Shown: positions 1 through 12,000 of the stretch, in pieces
How positions within the stretch are numbered: position 1 is the stretch's first letter
Layout of the letters: each line of letters begins with the position of its first letter
From: Candidatus Omnitrophota bacterium
GTDB lineage: Bacteria > Omnitrophota > Gorgyraeia > Duberdicusellales > 4484-171
Length of the DNA stretch: 33,263 nt
Direction of reading: 5' to 3'
NCBI GenBank assembly: GCA_014729775.1
Contig: WJJJ01000021.1
Location: 88,788-122,050 of the forward strand
Program-made: the position numbers and the translations under genes
Notes under the pieces: model-generated
What the model was told of the DNA's origin: nothing
The model's input: the letters and a program-made list of their open reading frames with translations, nothing else
The model's database searches: none

Positions 1-1
1 T

Positions 2-3000
2 CTTTCGCTCGCGGTATCTATTCAACCTATGACAGGCGCATATTATTTCCTCGTCACTGGCAAGACGGATCTGACTGCTTCCTCCTACCCGGATGTTCCT
101 TACAAACCGCTCCCCGCCGGGAAACCGGATGAGCTCCAGCGAACACCCCGGCTCCTCTTCTCTCACGATCTCGCCTGATTTCTCGGGGGGAAATGACCGG
201 AGCCCGTCTGAAGGAGCCTGGCCGGGAGAAGAGCTGTATTTCCCGAAAGCATGCGCTCCCCGGGATTCCTCCGGCGCATCATCGACACCGATAACCGGAA
301 AAGCGATTTTCCGCTGGCGAGGATCCAATGGAAACTGGAGAACATCTCCGCCGGAATCAGCGGCGATAGACGGCCCCTTAAAGACCACCTCACATCCAAA
401 ATCACGGTAGAATTTCGTATTCTCTTCACTGACGTCATCGATAAGCGCCCGGTATGCCTTCCTCAGCTGAGCAGACCGGAATAAAAAACTTACCGCGGTC
501 CGGCCGATGCCCCTTTTGCGGTATTTTTGGGATACATACAGCGCCGGCGCGACAGAAACCGTAATCCCCTCCTCGTCCAGCAGCGGATTCGCGTAAAGCG
601 CCTTCCTCATGATCAAGACCTTCTCCCAGTCGGGTCCGGCGGTGACCGTGCCATGAACGTACCCGATCAATTCCTGACGGGCGCGGCCAAGAGAAAAAAC
701 CTCCACCAGCAAATCCACGTCTACAAAGCTTATATTTGGATCGATCAGCGACAAGACAAACTTGAATTCGGTTCCTCTTAATGTTTCGATTGAAACGAAT
801 CCCCGATGCCGCAGGGCGTCTACCACCGCTTGTTCTCCGATGGCAGTGGAGGGTACCGGCGAGGATACTCCGCCGGGCCCGATGATTCTTAATTCTCTGA
901 AGATCTTTTCTGCCAGCTGGCGGTGCGATGCCGTAAGCTGGGCATTGTCAAGAATACGCAGGATCTCCTCCTCGCCCAAAGGAAGATCTTCTTCCGTAAG
1001 CGCTTGATTAATGAGGAGGCCCCGGATAAAAGCCCTAAGCGGGTCGTATTCTTCCTCCTGCAGTGTATTTGTTCCGGAAAGAAGCAGTAACCCGAGATAC
1101 GGAATACCGAAACGATCCAGCTCCATCTCGTTGTTCTCGGCAACGATCAACAGCTTATCGTCGAAACTCAACCTCCGGCCGGATTTTCGTTCAAGCCGGT
1201 CAATCTGCCTGTTCACCGCGGCCGAAACTTCATCGAGCGTGTCGGCCGCGAGAATATTCATTTCGATTTCATAAGGATAATAAATATTCAGCATCCCTTC
1301 CAATGCCAGTCTTCGGGGCAGGTTCCACCGTTCCGAAAGATCAGCGACACCTTCCAGATCCTCCGGTTCCAGTTCCGAACCGAAAAATATTTCCGCGTAT
1401 ATCCACGGATTGATCAGCGTAAAGTACTGCCTGAGCGCACCCCTGAAATCCTGCTGTTGATGGAGGGAACGGGCAATGGCGACCTGACACAATAAAGCGC
1501 CGGGGCCTAACTGAGCGCGAGCCAGCCGGAACTGTTCCTGTGCGAGTTTACGCGCAGAGACTCCCTGTTCATGATGACCAAGATACTCATGGATCGCCGC
1601 GGTATTGCTGTACAGGTACGCCAGACGTTCGCGGACCCGCATTACCCGCGGGTCATCCGGTGAAAAAGTCGCTAATTTTTCAAGTACCGGCCAGATTCCG
1701 TTACGGGCAACTGCTTCATAAACCGCCTCCAGGGGGATTTCATTGATGGAAATCGCCCATCTGACCCATTCGACCACGCTTTCGTTAAAATCGTTTAATC
1801 CCGCGAGAAAACCCTGGAGTTTTCCCTCTTTTGGATCGACAAAAAACTCTCCGGCGACAATCTGGCCCTGCAGGTTAGGATCATCGATCACCGAATACAA
1901 CCCGCCAAGGGCGCGAAAACTCTGCTCTCTCAAACGAAAGGAAGTTTTATCCATCGCGTCCCTCAACAGCAGCTTAACGGCTTGGTGTTTTTGATCATCG
2001 GTCAGCCTGGGAACAAGACGTGCCAGATGAGAAGCTGCGATGCGTTTCTCGAAAGTATCGTTTTCCTGCAATACTTCGAAACAGCGTCTGACCGAATCTT
2101 CATCATATATCACCGATTGACGGGCTATCTCCTGCACGGCAGCACTGAACGCAAAATGCGGGGGACGCCCCTGATAACAGTACTGTAATGCTAAAGAAAT
2201 AACCGGAATCGTTTCCGAAGGAGGATCGCAAAGCCGCACCTTCATTGCCATTTCATAGGTGTTATCCATCACCAGCAGCTCTTTGAAATCGACAGATATT
2301 TCATGAAGGGCGCGCCACAAACGCAATTCTTCCGCGCGTATCCTCGCCGCCATGAGACGCCCGATATTCCACGCGGTCGGATTCCGGCCGCCGGAGGAAT
2401 CGGCGGCACGGGCAATCCGGTCTAATTCTTCAAACATAATGGTCGCGGCGAACGCGACGATCCCGCTTTGCACATGACAGTGCATATCCTGGATATGAGA
2501 CCGTTCCCGTTCAACCAGCCGGTGCAGCACTTCTTCTCTCAGCCCGAAAAGTATAGCTCCATTCAGCCACAGAGAAGAAATATACATTTTCCCCCGGTGT
2601 TCTAAATCCCGGATCTGCGCGAGCGTCAATATTCCCGGAACCGCCTCCATGACAATATCCGCCTGGACGTCTTCTATTCGTAAATCCCCGGGAATCCTGC
2701 GGCGATCAGCGAGGATCAGGATATCGGCTTCCTGGTATAACAACTCCTCCTGCCCGCCGCACTCCTCATCCCGATAATACTCAAACAACGACACATACGC
2801 TTCCCGTTCTTTACGGGCGCGTTCCGCATGCTGAATCCCGCGCAGAAGCTCGACGGCGTCCAGTCCGTTTCCGGAATAAAATCCCTGCTCCTTTTCATTC
2901 ACCCCGGCAATGCATATATCGTCGATAAAACGCACAATCAGTTCCCGAATGATCGAACACCCTGTGACGCCGACTCCATCTACCAGTACCCGGGGCCGTT

Positions 3001-6000
3001 CGGGAATGGACAGCACCCGCGGCATTTTTCCTCTGCGGTTGAAATGACGTATCACTTCCAGCGCCGTCACCAAGCCTTGTGCGTTCAACTGCCAGCCGAA
3101 GGGCGGATAGCCTCCGTCCTCTTCCGGGCACCCGGCCGCGGGCAGCAAAGCGCCTTTCTCGGCGAGTATTGAAACAGGGATATCTTTCCACTGTTTATTC
3201 TCGACTGCATCCCGTATCGCTTGTATCCGTTTCATCATCGGCACGTATCCCGGCTGTCCATACCGCTCGCCCATTCCGCTTCGGAGCATATCGTGGAATT
3301 CCTGCCGGGAAATACTCTTCAGAAATGTGCTGTAGAACGCATCGGCGATAACCTTCATATCTTCTTCGGTGGTACCTAGATCGGAGGTAACGATATAGTT
3401 CCATCCCAATACCGGAATTCCTTCGGCGACTGAATGAAGCGCCAAGACCTTCGCCCATTCCGCTAATATTTCCGGCTTGGTCCGTTCGCCGTCGGATACG
3501 ATCACCGTAGCCGCTCCGCGCATATAAATATCCCATAACGCACAGGTCCTGTCGGTTTCAACGGCCCGATCTTCCGCTTCGAACCGGGCTCTGGCCCGCA
3601 TCTCGCCGTATGCGTCCTTTGTTGCGGTTTTAAAGATCACCCCTCCGCAGCCGGGCTGTAATTTGAGCTCATCCAAAAGAGGCTTCCCTATCCCGCATTT
3701 TACCGTCACCGCGTAATAGTGATCCCCTTCCAGCAGTACGACCTGATACGCATGGTGCGGATTGCGGTACCCGCCGCGTATATATTCGATATGCGGCTGA
3801 GGAAACGCCGCCCGCTGCGGAACCGGAGAGGAGCTCTTGCACTGAATCTGATCGTCTCTCTCGACATCGCCGAGTCGGACGTATTCCAAAGCTTTATTAT
3901 AAAGAGACATGCTGCGGTACATGAGTATAAGCCACTTAGACCGCATTTCATTTACGGCAAAATACACTTCCCCAGTCGCGTCATTGCGCACCTCGCGCGA
4001 AAAAGGCCATTCCTGATCAAGAAAATACCTGCGCCCTTCTTGGAAATACCGGGGGAAAGAATGACGGGCTTCCCGCACGAGAAGCCTCCGCTCATCGATC
4101 CATCCCGCGTAGATATCTATCTCGCTCTTCGGCACGGTGTGGAAGTGCTCAAGCACCGTCCGCAGATACATGAGCGTCTTACCGGTCGCCCGGGTATCGA
4201 CGAATAAGACCCTGGCCCCGCGGGTGACCCCGTTAGCCTCCATCTGTTTCGCGAGCACATGCGCTTCATGGTACAAGTCACGGTCAGTTTTCCAGAGTTC
4301 CCGCATCCGCTCGCGGAAATATCCGTATACCTGTTCAAAATGCCCGGGACGATACTCGCGATAATACGGATCCGCTTTCTTCTTCGGGAAGGCGACCGCC
4401 GTATGCGCTCTTTGTATCGCATAGGCTTTGGAATTGTCTGCTATCCTGATCAGGTTTTCCATGACGGTATCTTTCCTGTAATCACTGACCACCGCGCGAC
4501 GCGGCATCCCCGGTTGATAGACACTCGTGAAGGGAGCCGATTTTCCTGAAAGAACCAAATAATAGTGGTAAAATTCCGCGATGCTTAACGCGTCCCGCGC
4601 GACGAACACGGGAAGAAATTCATTCTCTTTTCCTACAACTCCGGAACCATCCAGCAGGAGCGGTAGATTTTTCACGAACTTATCGACTTCATGAAATCGG
4701 AAGAAAAGATTCCCTTCCCTCTTTGCCTGAACATATATTTTCTTCAGCTGATCGCGTAATCCTACGCGGCTCACGGTAATCGCGAATTCATTCTGGGAAC
4801 CGAAATCTTCGGCGTCGAACACGTCACACAGTGCATGTAAATTCTCGAAAATAGTTTCGGGAGCGAAATGAACTGCGGCTCCCTGGTCATCCCGCGGGAA
4901 ATCCTCTTCGGTCATTGCCCAGGGCAAGTAGGTAAAATCTAAAGAAGTAAGTGTCTTCTCGAGCATAAGGCCTCTGTACCGCTCGATAGCAGCGCTAAAA
5001 ACCGGGGCTGCCGCTCTCCCTTCACCGTAACGCGAGAATAGAATTTCTCCCGGAATGGAGATATCCGCCGAACGCACAGGTGAAGACCCTGTACCCGCGA
5101 CAAGAACATCAAGAAATAATCTGGATAATTTTTCGCTCCAGTCCCATCCGGACACTTGTTTTTCCGGGAACCAGGTTATGCGGTTATCCGGAAATTTTCG
5201 CGCTAACTGTCCCAGCTGATCTATCCCTTGCGTCCGCACATTACCGGAAGTATACGGAGAACGAATATGATTCCAGTCAATCAAGTAAACCCGCTTTCCT
5301 TGAAGATAGGCGCGAAGCACCGCGTCTACCGTACCGCTGTGTGTCTTTGCCTCTACGACGACCACGATATCCGATAGAGCGGTGGTGATCCTGTTGCGGG
5401 CCATCACGCGCCGCGCTCTGGCCCGGGAACTCCTTTCCTGAACAGTATTGTATTCCGACACAAAACAACCGTCATACTGCAGAATTTGTTCAGCTTCCAT
5501 CGCGTGTTCGCCAAAATAATCGTAATAGGGATATTTCAGCACATCTGAAACCGCGGCAATAGTCATCTTTTTATTGCTTAACGCGCCTCTATGCGCGGCC
5601 ATATCTACGCCGGGGACGAACCCGGAAACAACCGTCCAGCCTTGCTCCGATGCCTGCCGGGCTAATGCGCGGGTCGCGACAACCGCATTCACGTGAGTAG
5701 AAGTAGTCTCTATGAAAGACACCGTGCGCAACGAGAACACGCCCGCCGGCTCGCCAAGCAGATAAAGCTCTTCCGGAGGAAGCAATTTAGACGCGGCATA
5801 TTTTAAATTTTTCCCTGTATATTTATTTCGTACCAGATTCTTCTCCAGTATCCGGTTGATTTCTTTTCTTTGCTTCTGCCGCTCTCCGACAAACATACGC
5901 ACTGCGACAAAACGCGGGATTTCTTTTTCAAAAAGCGACCGCACTTTTCCGTCCGGCCCCGTTGCGGCGGGAGACGACGAAGAATTTACTCCGCCTCCGC

Positions 6001-9000
6001 TTCCGTCAACACGTGTCTTCTTTCTCTTGAAATTGGAAAACAACCGGGATAACCAGCCGGAATTATTCCGCAGCGCGGCAATCCGGTCAATGATGACCGT
6101 CTCAAGCGCGTCTATATCTTCCAGCGCGGTCATCACCACGCCCTCTTCATGCAGGATGCTGTATTTCACAAACGGATCAATATTGAGCCGCGAGATCCGC
6201 GCCCAGATCCCTGACGCCCCCCGCAAAATACCACGGACACGCTGCACCGCGCTGAGCAGGCTCTTCCAAGTGACAAGGTCATTATCTTTCGATAAATCCA
6301 TAGAAAACTGCTGTGCCATCCTTTCAATATCTTCCCGAATTATCTCATTCATATCCCTCACACGTCTGACCTCGCGCATTGATGAGTCTAACCTGTCCCT
6401 TTGTTGGCCGGTTTCGAACAGGTGTGAGGAAAAGATATCATCACCCATATCCTCCCATACATCCTGGAAATCGTACGTGATGTCTTCCTCTACAGACCCA
6501 AGCAAGGCATCAAGAATACTCAGCTTATGAGCTAACAGTGAAACATACACTTTAGCGTGAAGGGCCTGTGGGAGGTTGGCTGTCCAGCGGGACATCGAAT
6601 CTTTAAACGGCATCAGTATCCGGAGGATGAAATTTCTTTCCAGCGCGATCAGATGCCTGTTCTCCGGAGAATTATGCAGTTCCGTGCCGGGCAGACTGAC
6701 TACCGTATCGCTCCAGAACTCATACATAATCCCGCCGAGCGCGGCTACCCGTTTACAGCAGTACTCATCCGAGCCGGCAGCGACGATCTCTCTTCCTGCA
6801 CCGCGCAGTTCCTGCTCGATACGCTTTAATCCCGCGCGCGGTTCATCAAAGCCGTGCGGCAATTCGTCGTGTATTCTTGAAGCGATTTTCGCAATACGCC
6901 TGAATTTCCAGAACGCGAACCGGTGCCTGCTGGGCAGCGCGGCAAGGTCATCACCGAAATACCAGAGCATAACGCTTCCTCCCAGCCATAGAGAGAATTT
7001 GGCCGGCAGAGACAGAGACCCCATCCACATGAATCCGAAAGCAACAAACAATCCCAGACAAGTGATGCATACCCGGCGGTTATGGAAATTGTCTTCACCG
7101 CTGGAGAGGGACGAAGAAGACGCCCTGTCGCCCGAAGGCTCGCGGGCCTGATGCCCCGGAGAGAAAGGATCGCGTTCATCCTGCGCCCGGTCTTTGCTTG
7201 GCCCCTTCCAGATATCCCGTGACGAGGACTGATTCGCCAGGGACTCCAGAAAGTTCACCACTATTTCCGGACGCGAAGGAGTAACAAGCCATTTCACCGC
7301 ACGCCATATTCCCTGGAGCGGAAGCGTCATCCCGTAAAAGAATTCCATGATGATCTTAAGCGGGCCTCTCTCTCCGTCATCCGGTTGTCGACCAAGAGGA
7401 GAAGATCCGGCCGTACCGGCATTCCCTCCCCTGACCCCGGCACCGATTCCTTCTTTGGATTTACGCCTGCTCTGACGGGAGAATTTTTGCTCTCTTGAGC
7501 TCTCATCCCGCCCCGAACCAGGCGCCTGGGGCGCAGGCGGAAGCAACGGAGCTCCTTCACCGCCGTAATACCCTTCGCCGCCCTCATCGTACGGGTGATA
7601 CCAGCGTATCGGATCCACCTCGGCAACCCCGACACGCATACCTTCATCGGCACTCCGGTAAAGCGCCAGATCCCAGCACCAGAACCGCCGGGTAGTAAGA
7701 TCAAAATCATACAGCCGTACCATCAAAGTCACATCGTTTACGTACGCGGCAATCCCATAAGTCACCCACTGCATTCGAGAGATCCCCACATGTGTATGGG
7801 AGATCCGGGCGGCACTGATCTGATCCTGAGAGCTTAACCGCAGCCGGGAAGAATACGATTCGCCATCGAAGCTGGGCGGATGACCGTGCAGAAACACCGC
7901 CTGCGTATAGGCGTGGTATACCCGGGGAGAATGCGCCAACCAGCCGGAAAAAACAGTTCCTTCATGAATACCGAACAGCACATGCGACCCCTGTTGTCCG
8001 AAAACCTCTGGATCCCCTCTATCGGTATTCCGCACGAGGACAAGCGCGGGCTCGGCGTACCGCGCCGCCCGGTCTATCGCTGTCTGCAGATCAAGCAAGT
8101 CATCCGGAGATAACTGCCATTCCGCGCCGAGCAAAAGGTGTGTCTTTCGGTATTGCACAGAATCAATCAACGCAGACTGATATTGCCCGAGACTCATCGG
8201 CATATCGTCAAACATAATACGGATATTGGGGAAAGACTGATCTTCACCGTCGGGGATATAGGCATAAAAGTCATCCGAGAAATAATATAAAGATCTGAAC
8301 AACCGGGCCTGCGGCGGAGAAATGTCGGTATAAAAAAGTGTGTCCCCGCGCTGACTTACCGCGCGCAGGCTCCCCTGAGGTACGCTTCCCTTTCCCGACA
8401 GAGGTTCCACGCTGCGAGTGAATACCTGCGCGGCTTCCATTTCAAGAAGCCGGCGCGCACCGGCCAGACGTTCGCGTACATCTCCGGGCACATCTGCAGG
8501 AGTTCCCGCGGGAGAAGAAGCAACTTTGATCCGGGCTTCGCCTTCGATCTCCACCAAAAGATTCCGCCGGCATACCGCGGCATTGACGTTGACCCCTTCG
8601 ACTCCCCACTGCGCCAACACCCGCTGCACCGCAATATTATCGGTCCGATTCAGCACGTATCCCCGACACCGGATCATATCTTCGATCTCCGCGCCGATGG
8701 CGGGAACGCCGGATAATCCGCCGAGGTTTCGTCTATCCATAAGGTTCTCCTCACTGATAAGATGTCTGATATTCTCAAGAGTAATCCGCGTCTGGCCGCG
8801 CACGTCCCCTAAGGCCAGCGTATTCTCACCCCGGATAGCGGCCGTGCCCGAAAAGTAGAGAGTCGAATACCATACCCCATGCTTGCGTATCATTACTACT
8901 TTCGCCCGGGCAAATTGGGGAGCGGCCTTTTTCTTTTTCCCCTTTTGACAGGTACCGAGAAGCTGTCCTTCCGTATAGGAAAATGAATCAATCTGCAGGG

Positions 9001-12000
9001 TATTGGTCACGCTTTTTATCACCGATTCCCGATCTTGTCCGGGCTTATAGGCAATCCCGGCAAGTGTTACCAATCCATGATCAATGCCGATTCCGGTCTG
9101 CGCCGCGTATTCGGTTATTTTCCCGGCGCGGGCGTAACACCACCCTCTTGCCTCGTTAAAATCCTGATACCGCTGTCTGAACCTCCGGAACAGGGAAGGG
9201 ATGCGCCTGCGGCCGGAAAAGCCGGACATCACCTTCTGATCGCCTCGGGTCAACAAAGAGATCAACCGGGTTACGGGGCCGGTGGGATAAAATTCCGTAA
9301 TATGCGGGATATAATTCCAGTGACGCACGACATGATGCTGAGACATTCCTTCATGTCCTAAGATATCATCCTCCGCGGAAAAGCCCGCCCGGGCCTGAGT
9401 GTAGGTGTCTTCGCCCGATTCCGCATCAATTCCTCCCAGATAAAGCCAGATATCGCCCTCATCGAACATCCGGACATAGCGGTGACCTCGATAATCGCGG
9501 TAATCGACGCGGGTATCACTGCGATAAGGAATCGCGGACACCGTCTCTATCACCACATCAAAATAATCGAGCGGACATTCAGCGATCACACTCAACGCGG
9601 GCATTCTCTCTCCAAAGTAATTGCTGATAATTTTCTCAATAATATTTTTTCGAGCCAGAAATTCCGCTTCATTCACCGCGGCCACGAATATCGTCGCTGA
9701 AAGCGGGAACACCTGCGCCTCCGTGCTGCGGGCGAACTGCCGCACCGCATCCTCAACCTCCGCACGAAAATCAGCGTAGCGGCCGGGAACAAATATCCCG
9801 TGAAGTTCGCCGTATGATCCGGCATCATACACTTTCTGGCTGGTAGAAATGGCCGGAACCCCCAGCATACGCCTCGCCTGGCGCAACTGCTCCGCGAAAA
9901 ACTCCTTCTCCGGAAGCGTACTCGCGTTCAGATATCCTCGTTCCATATAAACTAATACCGGATCAAGATGTCCGGTGGTAAGCGGATTTCCCCGTTCTCC
10001 CGCAGAATCCGGAATCAGAGGAGAAGATGCGGCACGACGTCCTTCGCACTCCGAAAATGGAAGGCGAATACCGGAAGCGCTTTCAGAACGGGCAAAAATA
10101 ATAATCACCGGTAAATATTTTGACAGGGAATAAAAGAAATGCGCGACCGACAATGCCGCTCTCCGGAGAAAAGAAAAACGCCGTTTACCCCGCCGCGGCA
10201 GGAGTCTGAGAGCGCCGTTGGCGTTGTTCGGCGGATCTTCGAACTCACTGCTCCTGCCGACGATCGCTTCACTGAGCGGATAATCATTATTCACTATTAT
10301 ATCCGCGTATTTGGCGCTTTGCTTGAAATGAGGATCATCTTCTCTTTCTAAAAACCTATTGAGTTTATCGGTCCGCACGTGGCCTTCGGTCAAATGCGCG
10401 TATCGTCTTCCTTCCTTCCTTCGCTGCCAGAAGTACGCCTCCCTATTGCCCGCTTCGGCCTCCACCCAGAAAAGGAGATCTGCCTGGGCGCAGACATCGG
10501 GAAAGCTGAGCGCATGTTCAAATTCGAACAGGACATTCGCATTCCCGGCAACGCGCAGGCGCTCGCGCAGTTCGCCTGTTTCTGTCACGTAAAGATCGCT
10601 TCCCGCGTCGATCAACGCTTCGGAAAGCTTCTTCCGCGAAGATTTATCCAGATATCCAAGCGCTTTCCTTGCATCCACGCCCGATTCTGCCCCGGCGTTC
10701 GCGCCGATCTTCTGCGTCAGCGAATCAAGATACCCCTCGGGAAGGAACTCAGCGACGCTTTTGTGCTTCAGCCGGTTTGCCCTGGCCAGCGCGCAGCGCG
10801 CGCCCGGATGATACTCAAAATTCAACCACTCCATGTCGATCAGACCGGCGCTCAAGCGGCGGTCAAACGGATGTACGTAAAGCGGTATATAAATATCCTC
10901 GCCTTTTCTCGCCCGTTTAACCATTTCCTTCCACTGTTCAATCTCATAGCGGTTATAGGGATACTGCCTTCCCGGTGATGTGGTATTCAGAAGCCACCGG
11001 TCCACGTCGATGGCGTAAGTCGGTCGATGAAGACCCTCCCGTAACGTTTTCGCGACATTGTGCACCACCGCGCCTTTACCGGCGGCGAATTTCCCTCCGC
11101 CCAAAATAATATACGGGCGTGTATTGCGCAGCCGGAAAATCCCCCTCCCGCTCTTCCCGTTTCCTCTTCTCTGCTTGACATGAGCGAGGACTTTCTGCGG
11201 GGCTTCCTGAAAAGTAACCCGTTTGCGCAATTCACGGTGATCACGGAAAGACGCCGCGAGTATTGAGTTTATTCCTCCCAGAAAAAACACAAGATGATGC
11301 TGTATGAGAAATCCGGCCGCGAAACAGATTCCCGCGGCCACGGTGCTGGCGGTAATCCCGCTCCAGATAATACTGCGGAAAGCCGACTGCCTGTTGGAAG
11401 AACACATAAAGTACAGCCCGCGCCGCCCCCAGTAGAATTTCGCGTCCACTTCATATCCTTCCCTGCCGCGAAAGCGGCGGATCGCCTGCCAATGGGCCCA
11501 TTCATGAGTGAACACCGAAAGAGCCAGCAGCGGGATACCGATAAAAAGAAAAGCGAGGGGAGCAAACGGCAGGGGATAAAACGAAAGCGCGTACACTGCC
11601 GTGCTCACCAACGCCAGTGATAAGGTAAACGTATCAAGTGAAGCCTCTACGGAGGATCTTCGGACAGGCGGCCCGTTGAGTTTGCCGGAGAGGGCAAGAA
11701 ACGCGGGACTGCTCGCACCCTCGCCTTCTTTACTTTGACGAACCACTTCGCTGAGCCAGTCCGCATCGAGGGTAAAGCCCTCTTGAGTCCGGACGACAAT
11801 CCCTTTCTCCCGCAGACTGTCCAGCGCGCCCTTCTGGCTTTCGGCAATATGCAGCGGACCGTTCCCGGAACTCAGAACGGCCGCGCCTAAATCTTCTTCA
11901 TATTCGGCACCGTACGGATCAACGGTGAAAGCGCGCGGATGATAGGTAAACAAGTCCATGAGAATACCGCGTTCCTCGGGAGCCACCATGGCGGGCAGTA

